A stretch of 7,795 nt of DNA from Chloroflexota bacterium (GTDB lineage: Bacteria; Chloroflexota; Anaerolineae; Ardenticatenales; Ardenticatenaceae), in the NCBI GenBank assembly GCA_003520455.1, contig DOUV01000480.1:1-7795 (forward strand), in the 5' to 3' direction. The notes beneath the pieces were generated by a model. The model saw only the letters and a program-made list of their open reading frames with translations. It did no database searches and was not told where the DNA came from. Shown one piece after another: positions 1 to 5,664 of this stretch. Within the stretch, counting starts at the first letter, position 1. Each line of letters opens with the position of its first letter. Made by a program: the position numbers and the translations under genes.

Positions 1-281
1 CCGTACCTGGTCGCGGCCCTCGGCCACGGTCGGCGCCCACACCTTGGTCGCGATCAATGCTGCGTCGCGGCGCCCCTGCAGCGCCGCGCCCAGGACGCGC
101 TCGGCCTCTCCTACATCGGCGACGAGTCGAAGAAGCTTGCCCCCGCGGCGAGAGCCGTATCTACAACCCGGCGGGCATTGGCCGCGGCCGCCGCGCCTCG
201 CACGTCGAAGGTCCGCCAGGTGCCCATCCCGACGGTGGGCACCTCCAATCCTGTGTGGCCCAACACTCGCCGCTCCATCAT
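1..281 (-). pseudogene. Aldo/keto reductase, 5' part, frameshifted and cut by the window edge
   Basis: Aldo/keto reductases reduce aldehydes and ketones with NADPH on a TIM barrel, using an Asp-Tyr-Lys-His tetrad. On the minus strand from ATG at 281 the reading is MMERRVLGHTGLEVPTVGMG, then a TALAAGASFFDSSPM segment ending at codon 56. This is the classic family N-terminus. Codon 57 reads TAG (111-113), where the family has the catalytic Tyr followed by Gly. Adding one base (TAC GGA for TAGGA) restores GEAERVLGAALQ and then LIATKVWAP, which carries the catalytic Lys, and the frame stays open to the edge. The catalytic Asp is in FFDSSP. A GGGAGGGAG ribosome site abuts the tandem ATG codons (281 and 278). 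The family is clear. Whether the lesion is real or a sequencing error cannot be told here. The methyltransferase upstream on the same strand is 228 bp away, and nothing recognisable lies between them. Confidence 0.85.
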
Positions 282-509
282 CTCCCTCCCTACCGGCGCG
301 CACCGCCCCCCACGCCGACATTCATCGTGAACCGGACAGCTCCTTGTTCGGCTGATCGTGTCCAGTTACAGCCTACAAGATCGGTGCCATCATGCGCCGC
401 GCCGCGCCGGCGTGACCCTCCAGTGCGTTCAGAGAAGATCCAGAGTCGACTGCGTCGCCGGCCGCCATCCCAACGGCCGTGTGCCGATGCGAGCGCGGGA
501 GGTCTCGTC

Positions 510-1106
510 TCAGGGACGCGCCGGGCCGTCCGTGGTGTGGGTGGGCCTCACGGCGACCGACGCGTACATCGTGATGCCGGACGAGGGCGAGCGTCGCGTG
601 CCCACGAGCGCCGGGGCGGACAACCCCACCAGCGGGGCGAGCAACTGGAAACGCTCGAATGGGAGTGGGAAGGGCACCCAGGGGCCTGCCCGGTGGACAT
701 CGTACTCGACCAGCAGAAAGCGCCCACCGGGCCGCAAATATCTGGCGACCTGGGTGAGCGCAGCCGCCTGGTCGCGGACGAAGTGGAGCGCGTTGGCCAT
801 CAACACGCCATCGAGCGGCGGCAGATCGAGCGGGCACGTGAAGTCGGCCTGCACGGGCAGGATGGCGGCGCCCGGCTCCGCCTGAGCGAACAACTCTCGC
901 TGGCGTCTGATCGCCTTCGCATCGCGGTCGATGGCGTAGATCGTCCCCCGGGGCCCGAGAAGCGCCCGCAGCGCCCAGGTGAAGTTCCCCGTCCCGGCCC
1001 CCAGATCGGCCCACGTCCCGCCTGGCTCCGGCACGCCAGCGCGTATCAGGGCGATCATCTCCCCACGGTCCACGCCCCTTCCCTCCGGTAGCAGCCGCAA
1101 GACCAT
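510..1106 (-). CDS. Class I SAM-dependent methyltransferase
   Basis: A 198-residue soluble methyltransferase that transfers a methyl group from S-adenosylmethionine; its substrate is unknown. Visible Rossmann-fold motifs are the glycine-rich SAM loop DLGAGTGNF (34-42), the acidic end of strand 2 at AID (D60), VQADF (85-89), the strand-4 segment DGVLMANALHF (99-109), and LRPGGRFLLVEY (124-135). The end, GITMYASVAVRP, is typical of this Methyltransf_11/25-like group. The ATG at 1106 has no good ribosome site. A GTG at 1073 (codon 12) follows GGAGGGAAGGGGC and may be the true start, without touching the fold. It lies 45 bp downstream of the PPOX gene on the same strand, so the two are probably co-transcribed. 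Confidence 0.85.
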   Translation of the reverse strand: MVLRLLPEGRGVDRGEMIALIRAGVPEPGGTWADLGAGTGNFTWALRALLGPRGTIYAIDRDAKAIRRQRELFAQAEPGAAILPVQADFTCPLDLPPLDGVLMANALHFVRDQAAALTQVARYLRPGGRFLLVEYDVHRAGPWVPFPLPFERFQLLAPLVGLSAPALVGTRRSPSSGITMYASVAVRPTHTTDGPARP

Positions 1107-1151
1107 AGCCGGCCGCGGCTCATGCTACGCCCCTCGCCGCCGAACGGCCCC

Positions 1152-1574
1152 TTACTCAAAACCCTGGCGAATGATCTTCTCGGGCCTGACCACGACCAGC
1201 GCCATCTTTGGCGAGTCAGGTGTTCGTTCGAGATGGCGGCGGACACCCTCTTCGCTGTCGTAGTAGCGGCCGAGCAGGCGCCGCCTCATCTCCGCCTGGA
1301 GTGGATTATCCGCTCCAACCAGCGTCGCCATGCCCGTGATGATCACACTGCGCATATCAGGGTAGCAGCCATCGATGCAGACCGTGATGCGGGGGTCTCG
1401 TTGCAGGTTGCGATACTTGGCCGTGTCGACGTTGACACTGAGATACAGGCGCCCCTCTTCCCAGAGGTACCACACCGGGCTGAGCTGTGGCGGCCCGTCG
1501 ATAGGGTTGGTGCCCACAATGGCGTGCCGGCGGGCACTCAGAAACTCCTCAATTCGATCGTCACGTGTCGCCAT
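1152..1574 (-). CDS. PPOX-class flavin/F420-dependent oxidoreductase
   Basis: A 140-residue single-domain protein with the split beta-barrel fold of the pyridoxamine-5'-phosphate-oxidase superfamily. The sequence reads as the actinobacterial and chloroflexal F420-dependent subgroup rather than true PdxH. Visible landmarks are the strand pair AIVGTNPIDGPPQLSPVWYLW (18-38, given in two parts as AIVGTNPIDG and PPQLSPVWYLW), the strand GRLYLSVNVD followed by TAKYRNLQRDPRITVCID (cofactor phosphate region, 51-68), TGMATLV (80-86), and a C-terminal strand KMALVVVRPEKIIRQGF. Members reduce diverse enone-like substrates; no substrate can be named here. The start is well supported by GGAGGATCAGGAG just upstream of ATG 1574. 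It is the first gene of the minus-strand block and directly faces the cassette array. Confidence 0.88.
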   Translation of the reverse strand: MATRDDRIEEFLSARRHAIVGTNPIDGPPQLSPVWYLWEEGRLYLSVNVDTAKYRNLQRDPRITVCIDGCYPDMRSVIITGMATLVGADNPLQAEMRRRLLGRYYDSEEGVRRHLERTPDSPKMALVVVRPEKIIRQGFE

Positions 1575-1914
1575 CGTCTCCTGATCCTCCGAATTATGTT
1601 TGGTGAGGGCGCTCTTCTCCTCTGGAAGCGGAACGCTGCCGCTGAATCAGGGGGCTGACTGAGCAACTCGCACGGGACACAATCGCCGCTCAATCGGTTC
1701 GAAAACCCCGCTGACAGCGTATGCAGAGCATACGTCTATCCGGCCTCGAAAAGCAAGGCTCACGGCAACGGAAAGGAACATCGGTCTTAACCGAAGAGCG
1801 CAGGCTGCGTCACACGCGGTGGGATGCCGCAGAAGCCGGCAGCGCGGCTGATGACGATGCGCTTGTCCTCCAGCGGCGGGCGCAGGCCCTTCAGGTTGCG
1901 CGGGCCAGACCCCG
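1575..1914. other. Gene-free stretch between the minus-strand block and the cassette array
   Basis: No recognisable gene was found on either strand. It should hold the promoter of the minus-strand block; CATAAT on the minus strand just upstream of the PPOX ribosome site resembles a -10 box, but no convincing -35 was seen. It contains a perfect 7-bp hairpin (1718-1724 with 1728-1734, loop AGA) and a 5-bp hairpin TCGGT-CTTA-ACCGA (1781-1794), neither followed by a T run. A 43-codon minus-strand frame (1918 to 1787, beginning MPGSGPRNLKG) has GC-rich third positions but no recognised family, and I do not call it. If the array had an attI site or an integrase, it would be expected on this side. 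Neither is visible. Confidence 0.5.
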
Positions 1915-2116
1915 GCATAACGGCTCAGCCAGCCAGTTCGTAGTCCGCCACGAAGCGCCGTTGGCAGAGTGGCATCCCACCGGCCCGGCCCAGCCGTCCG
2001 GCCCCAACTCCCAACGCCACAGGCTTCTGCGGCGGAGCGCTGGGGACGACGAAGCCGTCTCCAAGACTCTCCAGGGACCTGTTCCGCTACCCTGCCACGC
2101 GGCTGAGCCGTTACTT
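1915..2116 (+). repeat. Long-spaced inverted repeat, possible degenerate attC
   Basis: A perfect 13-bp inverted repeat: TAACGGCTCAGCC at 1918-1930 and GGCTGAGCCGTTA at 2101-2113. The stem extends by two more pairs if A1931 is left unpaired. The outer ends resemble attC boxes (GCATAAC at 1915-1921 and GTTACTT at 2110-2116), and the unpaired A matches the neighbouring attC sites. However, the right box fits GTTRRRY poorly, there is no unpaired spacer between the boxes and arms, and the loop is about 170 nt. A TA dinucleotide at each outer end would alternatively fit a small TA-targeting (IS630/mariner-type) MITE. The repeat is real; which of the two it is remains open. Confidence 0.4.
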
Positions 2117-2140
2117 ACACTTGCATTTCAGGAACGAACC

Positions 2141-2257
2141 GCCCACAAGGCATTCCACCGGACTGCCGGCCGCTGAGTTTTTCAACCTCACCTGACCCAC
2201 ACAGGTGTCTTTATCGAGCCTTGCTGGCCCGGCAGCCGGTGTACTTTAACGTTGGGG
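2141..2257 (+). other. attC-like recombination site 1 (117 bp)
   Basis: The right box GTTGGGG (2251-2257) fits GTTRRRY except its last base. The left box GCCCACA (2141-2147) is a weak match to RYYYAAC. The arms pair strongly: CACCGG (2156-2161), unpaired A2162, then CTGCCGG (2163-2169) against CCGGCAG and CCGGTG (2229-2241). A 6-bp hairpin CACCTG/CAGGTG lies inside the loop. The left arm with one unpaired A is the same arrangement as at the other sites, although the arm sequence differs. Confidence 0.7.
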
Positions 2258-2567
2258 CGCTTGACTCACACTGTCGCCGGGGACTCAGTATTGAGCAAGA
2301 ACTGAGCACAAATTGGACTTGAAAGTGAACAGTCAACAGAGTCATAATTTTAATAAGCTTTCAACTTATATTCCATATCGGCAGGGTAGATCGGCAGCCG
2401 CAGTCTACTTTATAGTTCGGCGGCCCGCTTGATGGCAGGCCCGCTCGCATCCGCAGGGAGGCTCCCCTCAGCAAGGGGGCGCCAGGCGCGGGCCATCCCG
2501 CTATCGGAGGGTGGCCTGGGGGCCGGGGGGCTTGTGATGGGCGTGGGTTTCCCTGGCGGCGGAGGCC
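2258..2567 (+). other. Body of a cassette with no recognisable gene
   Basis: This stretch lies between attC-like sites 1 and 2. Its first part (about 2281-2400) is AT-rich and its second (about 2400-2567) very GC-rich. No frame has a convincing start with a family match. A plus-strand frame ending at 2636 (containing IPLSEGGLGAG) opens only after an in-frame TAG at about 2388 and runs into the attC site, so I reject it as a gene. The GC-rich part can form a strong hairpin: GGCCA (2491-2495), bulged T, CCC (2497-2499) with GGGTGGCC (2509-2516). The content could be a decayed gene, a noncoding RNA or a promoter cassette. Confidence 0.5.
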
Positions 2568-2678
2568 GGCTAACCCCCGTTGCAGCCGACGCGGGGATCG
2601 AGGCGCCACACCACGTCATGAGTGAAATCGGGCATTGATCCTGAATCGCCCTTGCGCGGCTGAACTTCTCCGTTAGGC
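2568..2678 (+). other. attC-like recombination site 2 (111 bp)
   Basis: The right box is the canonical GTTAGGC (2672-2678) and the left box is GGCTAAC (2568-2574). The arms are GTT (2579-2581), unpaired G, CAGCCG (2583-2588), unpaired A2589 and CGC (2590-2592), against GCG-CGGCTG-AAC (2654-2665), giving 12 paired bases with two bulges on the left arm only. The left arm TTGCAGCCGACGC is the clearest form of a motif shared across this array. This is the 5' boundary of the SRPBCC cassette. Confidence 0.85.
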
Positions 2679-2821
2679 CGCCTGTCTTACACAGTGACAA
2701 TGCTTATAAATTGAGCAAGAAACCAACACTTTGGGTCTGATAAGCGAGTGTTCCAAAAAATGTAGAATACAATTGTCTGACCCCATCAACCCGAAGTGTA
2801 TACATGAAAGGAAAATAGCCT

Positions 2822-2908
2822 ATGTCCATAGTACAAAAAACTGTTGCACATGAAGTCTGCTCGCTCTACCTCATCCTCAATCGCGAAAGGAGAAAAAGCT
2901 CATGTTAA
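2822..2908 (+). CDS. Possible 28-residue leader ORF overlapping the SRPBCC start
   Basis: The frame starts at ATG 2822, preceded by AAGGAAAATAGCCT, a plausible ribosome site. It reads MSIVQKTVAHEVCSLYLILN and ends RERRKSSC with TAA at 2906-2908, overlapping the SRPBCC start codon (2902) by 7 nt. That layout would allow translational coupling. No family was recognised, it has no membrane segment or attenuator-like run of one amino acid, and a tiny MKGK ORF precedes it. It may be chance in an AT-rich leader. Confidence 0.25.
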   Translation: MSIVQKTVAHEVCSLYLILNRERRKSSC

Positions 2909-3330
2909 CATTCACCCAAGTCGGTCTAATAGATGCGCCTATAGAAAAGGTCTTCGCCGTTGTTTCTGACTTTTCGAAAATTCCGCAGTGGAGAAAGGAT
3001 GTCCCGGGCATTACTCAGATAAGCGGCACAACAGCCATAGGCACCACCTTTCTCGAAGAAGTTCATTTCATGGGCAAGAAACAACTACTGATGAAGGTAA
3101 TTGACTTCGGGCCCAACCAAAAGCTGGTGATTGAAGCTCAGCAAGGTATGAATTTGCTCCCGACCCAGTCGTTCATATTTTCCACTGAAGGTAACAAGAC
3201 AAGAATTGACCTGACTGTGGTAATGCGGGTATCAGGGCTTTTCAAATTGATGCAGTTTATGCTACCCGTACAATTGAAAAAAATCTGGACTGAATATTTC
3301 ATCAACCTCAACAACTTGGTTTCAAAATAA
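2902..3330 (+). CDS. SRPBCC-fold (polyketide cyclase/START-like) protein
   Basis: A 142-residue single-domain protein. The N-terminal strand and helix FTQVGLIDAPIEKVFAVVSD followed by FSKIPQWRKDVPGI are the signature start of the SRPBCC fold (Polyketide_cyc2-like), whose helix-grip cavity binds hydrophobic ligands. A G-T-TFLEEVHF strand, the central strands around KLVIEAQQG and TRIDLTVVMRVSG, and a long C-terminal helix (about 115-140) complete the fold at the usual length. The family covers cyclases, lipid carriers and stress proteins, so the reaction cannot be named. AAGGAG (2887-2892) lies 9 nt before ATG 2902. The gene is clearly more AT-rich than its neighbours, with many Lys, Ile and Asn codons, which points to a separate origin. 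It is the only clear gene of its cassette, ending about 50 bp before attC-like site 3. Confidence 0.85.
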   Translation: MLTFTQVGLIDAPIEKVFAVVSDFSKIPQWRKDVPGITQISGTTAIGTTFLEEVHFMGKKQLLMKVIDFGPNQKLVIEAQQGMNLLPTQSFIFSTEGNKTRIDLTVVMRVSGLFKLMQFMLPVQLKKIWTEYFINLNNLVSK

Positions 3331-3379
3331 AACGCGAGATTGTCGAAATTCATGGAGAGCGTTACGGAGGCAATCGGCG

Positions 3380-3504
3380 GGCTAACATTGTGTGTAGCGG
3401 ACAGGGCTTCGCCCTGAGGGTACGCGGTGGTCTTGCCAGCAATCGCTTTGGTTTGCGAAGGAGTCTTGCCTGCGCCGCCCTGCCGCGAACACTTGCCGTT
3501 GGGC
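3380..3504 (+). other. attC-like recombination site 3 (125 bp, long loop)
   Basis: The right box GTTGGGC (3498-3504) fits GTTRRRY and the left box is GGCTAAC (3380-3386). The arms pair as GTGT (3392-3395), GCGG (3397-3400), unpaired A3401 and CAGGGC (3402-3407), with GCCCTG (3477-3482), CCGC (3483-3486) and ACAC (3489-3492): 14 pairs with the characteristic left-arm A bulge. The length resembles that of Vibrio VCR sites rather than the 60-70 bp of classical cassettes. The left arm can also form a local hairpin, CAGGGC-TTC-GCCCTG (3402-3416). Confidence 0.8.
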
Positions 3505-3719
3505 CGCTTGAGTCCGTTTGTCAACGTGCCAGCCACCGTGACCGTTACGTTCACACACCCTCAGGTGATAATCAGATTAGAGTGCGGGGTGTATCAGGCT
3601 CAGAAAGGAGTGTGTCTATAAAATCACTGAACTACCCAACCTGTACTTAGATTGTTTACAGGCAACCATTAGTGCAATTCATGATGAATCGTACGCTATC
3701 ACATTAAAAGGAGCATCCT

Positions 3720-4154
3720 ATGTCAACCGAACAAAACAAAGCGGTAATCCGTCGCTGGATAGAAGAGGTGATTAACAAACAAAATCTCGCCGTCATAGAT
3801 GAGACCCACACCAGCGACTCTATCAATCACTTTCTCCCGCCCGGACTCCCGCAGGGACCGGCAGGCGAAAAACAGCTATCCACGATGTTCTTCTCTGCCT
3901 TTCCCGATGGGAAATTCACCATTGAGGACCTGATCGCCGAAGGGGACAAGATCGCGATGCGTTATACTTATCGCGGCACACACAAAGGCGACTTTCAGGG
4001 TATTCCGCCGACGGGTAAGCAGTTCACAGCCACCGGGATCAACATCTTACGTTTCTCCGGGGGCAAGATCGCGGAAAGCTGGGTCAGCTTTGATACGCTG
4101 GGCTTGATGCAGCAGCTGGGTGTCATCCCCGCACCGGGGCAAGGCGGAAGTTAG
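3720..4154 (+). CDS. SnoaL-like (NTF2-fold) ester cyclase family protein
   Basis: A 144-residue protein of the SnoaL-like polyketide cyclase/ester cyclase family, a cone-shaped alpha+beta barrel. The N-terminal helix NKAVIRRWIEEVINKQNL, then the FPDGKFTIEDLIAEGDKIAM block (61-80), RYTYRGTHKGDFQGIPPTGK (81-100) and the strand NILRFSGGKIAESW are hallmarks of the family. True SnoaL closes an anthracycline ring, but most homologues of this type are uncharacterised, so only the fold is certain. AAGGAG (3708-3713) lies 6 nt before ATG 3720. The stop codon lies inside a GTTAGGC string (4150-4156) that has no paired arms. The gene is alone in its cassette and about 100 bp before attC-like site 4; the 215 bp before it, back to the site 3 boundary, holds no gene. 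Confidence 0.9.
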   Translation: MSTEQNKAVIRRWIEEVINKQNLAVIDETHTSDSINHFLPPGLPQGPAGEKQLSTMFFSAFPDGKFTIEDLIAEGDKIAMRYTYRGTHKGDFQGIPPTGKQFTATGINILRFSGGKIAESWVSFDTLGLMQQLGVIPAPGQGGS

Positions 4155-4253
4155 GCGGTTCGTAAGCGCAAGCGGAGCGCGTCAGTTGCCAATGCAGGGA
4201 TAGTGCAAAGCGTCAACGTAGCAAGGCAACACATGGTCCTTCTATAAAGCGCG

Positions 4254-4322
4254 GCCCAACCCTGCATGCAGCCGACGTTGCTCTGCTACGCTTCGCAACG
4301 CGGCTGATGCGCGCCGTTGGAC
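4254..4322 (+). other. attC-like recombination site 4 (69 bp, best-formed)
   Basis: This is a textbook attC layout. The left box GCCCAAC (4254-4260) fits RYYYAAC and the right box GTTGGAC (4316-4322) fits GTTRRRY. Arms: GCAT (4264-4267), unpaired G4268, CAGCCG (4269-4274), unpaired A4275, CGTTGC (4276-4281), a 13-nt loop, then GCAACG-CGGCTG-ATGC (4295-4310). This gives 16 consecutive pairs on the right arm, with bulges only on the left. The unpaired central spacer is CCT opposite GCGCC. The length matches classical cassette sites. Confidence 0.9.
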
Positions 4323-4381
4323 GGCTTCAGTGATAGTGCAAGCCCTGACGGTTATCTTATCGGCCAGCCCTTGATTGAGTA

Positions 4382-4442
4382 GGAGGAGACAATGGAACAG
4401 GTCACTTCGCCAACACACCGGTCACGACAAAGTGGCTCCTGA
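4382..4442 (+). promoter_or_regulatory. Strong ribosome site and ATG opening a 16-codon frame at the O-methyltransferase start
   Basis: AGGAGGAG lies just before ATG 4392, the only good initiation signal in this cassette. The frame it opens (MEQVTSPTHRSRQSGS) stops at TGA 4440-4442. The methyltransferase frame, recognisable from about 4400 onward (HFANTPVTTKWLL), is offset by one base and has no ATG of its own. A one-base deletion, or a -1 shift during translation, would join the two. Confidence 0.6.
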
Positions 4443-4471
4443 GCGATTCTCCAGGTCGACTGGCAGATTTC

Positions 4472-5197
4472 TTGAATTGGTGGCAGCAGGTGGTCTTCGA
4501 GTTCTGGGACCACTATTATGAAGTCGCGATCTGTGAAGGTCAGCCTCCACTGACAATCTACGAGTGGCTAGAAAGTCAGCCGGACGGATGGAAGGTGGCG
4601 CAGGCAGGTTTTGAGGCAACGGCCCGTCTGGTGGTTGAAGACGTAGCGGCCAAAATCGACCTGCCCCCTGGCGGGAAGCGTGTTCTCGATGTTGGTGGTG
4701 GTCACGGGCTCTATAGCATCGAATTATGCCGCCGGCATCCCGATCTCACTGCGACGGTCTTCGATCTGCCCGGTGCACTCGAGAGGGCCAGAGAGAACAT
4801 CCGCGCCGCCGGCCTGAGCGATCGCGTCTCTCTCCTGGCGGGCGACTATCGGGAGGATGACCTGGGCCATGGCTATGATGTGGCCCTGCTCTTCAACGTC
4901 ATTCACGCCCACCGGCCCGACGAAAACCTCCGTCTGCTCAGTAAGATAGCCGCCGCACTCGCTCCCAATGGCCGCGTGGTAATCTTGGATCAGATGGGGG
5001 ACAGAGCGTTTGGCCCCGCGACGCGTGCCGCCAACCGGCTCCTCGCTATGGCCTATTTCGTACTGCTTGGGGGACAGACCTTCACCGGCGATGAAGTTGT
5101 GAGCTGGCTCCGCAAGGCTGGCTTTGGCGTAGTCAGCCGGAGGAGACTCCTCAAGGCTCCAGGGAGCAGTATGATTACCGCAGTTCGAGATGGTTAG
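4472..5197 (+). CDS. O-methyltransferase (family 2-like), N-terminal domain missing
   Basis: A SAM-dependent O-methyltransferase of the Methyltransf_2/acetylserotonin-OMT type. With residues counted from the TTG at 4472, the motifs are LDVGGGHG (72-79, SAM loop), VFDLP (96-100), AGDY (123-126), FNVIHAHRPDENL (141-153, with the His where the catalytic base usually sits), RVVILDQ, and the C-terminal FTGDEVVSWLRKAGFGVV. Family members are usually about 330-350 residues with an N-terminal winged-helix dimerisation domain. Here that domain is absent. Family-like sequence (FANTPVTTKWLLSDSPGRL) continues upstream of 4472 to about 4400 in the same frame, but the frame has no ATG and a TGA at 4376. 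So 4472 is only the nearest formal start codon. The gene is probably 5'-truncated and frameshifted, or starts by recoding. It is the only recognisable gene between sites 4 and 5. Confidence 0.75.
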   Translation: MNWWQQVVFEFWDHYYEVAICEGQPPLTIYEWLESQPDGWKVAQAGFEATARLVVEDVAAKIDLPPGGKRVLDVGGGHGLYSIELCRRHPDLTATVFDLPGALERARENIRAAGLSDRVSLLAGDYREDDLGHGYDVALLFNVIHAHRPDENLRLLSKIAAALAPNGRVVILDQMGDRAFGPATRAANRLLAMAYFVLLGGQTFTGDEVVSWLRKAGFGVVSRRRLLKAPGSSMITAVRDG

Positions 5198-5560
5198 GGG
5201 CCATCTCACCCGCGCTTGCACCCGACCCGGCGATGGGAGGACAACCGGGCTCCCAAGTGCCAGGGTGGCACTACTGATTGGCGCGCCGGCGGTGTGGATC
5301 AACCAGATCAGCGTGCTGGCGGCCGATCTCGCCCGCGTTCTGGTCCATCTCGTCGGCCCTCCGGTCACCTCGTCTGCCAACGACCCAGAGGGGAAAGCTG
5401 GCCTACCAACGTGCCTTGGATTGGATGGCGCCGCGCGAGCAAGTGCCCGCGGTTGATGCCCAATTCTTCCGCCGGGTGCCTCGTTGGCACCCCCTGGGCA
5501 ATCTCCACCCCGGATCTACACGATGGTCGTCCAGCGGTACTTGCTTTTGGGCCAGAGAGT
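5198..5560 (+). other. Unassigned stretch downstream of the O-methyltransferase
   Basis: No gene was recognised. One plus frame is open from 5278 into the ABC ATPase, but its upstream part (rich in Arg, Ser and Pro, with no conserved pattern) does not look like ATPase extension. Another short frame contains ALLIGAPAVWINQI without a family match. Near the start, TTGCACCCGACC (5216-5227) closely resembles the left arm of the attC-like sites (site 6: TTGCACTCGACG), but no proper partner arm or GTTRRRY box follows. The stretch may hold a broken attC and a decayed cassette. Confidence 0.4.
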
Positions 5561-5615
5561 GCCCATCAAGTTGCAGTCGACGCGCTCCGCGCGTGGCTCA
5601 ACCGCACCGTTCGCC
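5561..5615 (+). other. attC-like recombination site 5 (55 bp, degenerate boxes)
   Basis: The hairpin is excellent. GTTG (5570-5573), unpaired C, AGTC (5575-5578) and ACGCGC (5580-5585) pair with GCGCGT (5589-5594) and GGCT-CAAC (5595-5602). There is one G.T pair, and one bulge either at G5579 or, with a second G.T pair, at A5580, which would match the other sites. The left arm TTGCAGTCGACG matches the array motif. The outer boxes are poor: GCCCATC on the left and GTTCGCC on the right, the latter keeping only the GTT and the final pyrimidine. It sits just before the ABC genes, where a boundary is expected. Confidence 0.55.
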
Positions 5616-5664
5616 CGCCAATCCATCTGGTAGGAATGCATCCATCACTGCGGCTGAAGACCAC

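Noticed and set aside
470..480. CCGTTGGGA on the minus strand downstream of the methyltransferase, as an attC for the minus-strand genes
   Set aside because: The last base breaks GTTRRRY and no convincing complementary left arm was found, so the minus-strand genes are taken as ordinary chromosome.
57..1091. Long plus-strand open frame across the minus-strand block
   Set aside because: Low-complexity Arg/Pro/Ala-rich shadow of the aldo/keto reductase and methyltransferase genes, which have clear motifs on the other strand.
1695..1715. GGTTCGAAAACC resembling a tRNA T-arm
   Set aside because: The five-base stem does not pair and no acceptor, D or anticodon arms surround it.
1721..2176. Plus-strand 151-codon frame
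   Set aside because: No family resemblance, no ribosome site, and it runs across an inverted repeat and into attC-like site 1.
2189..2210. CACCTG/CAGGTG hairpin followed by TCTTTAT as a terminator
   Set aside because: The stem is only 6 bp with a weak T run, and it lies inside the loop of attC-like site 1.
2391..2636. Plus-strand frame with a tail (TPVAADAGIEAP) that might be a transposase C-terminus
   Set aside because: It opens only after an in-frame stop near 2388, has no catalytic part, and its end is exactly the attC-like site 2, which explains the sequence better.
4150..4156. GTTAGGC at the SnoaL-like stop codon as an attC right box
   Set aside because: No paired arms lie upstream inside the coding sequence; site 4 about 100 bp later is complete.
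5278..5664. A 129-residue N-terminal extension of the ABC ATPase
   Set aside because: ATPase similarity starts immediately at ATG 5665, the extension lacks conserved features, and it crosses attC-like site 5.
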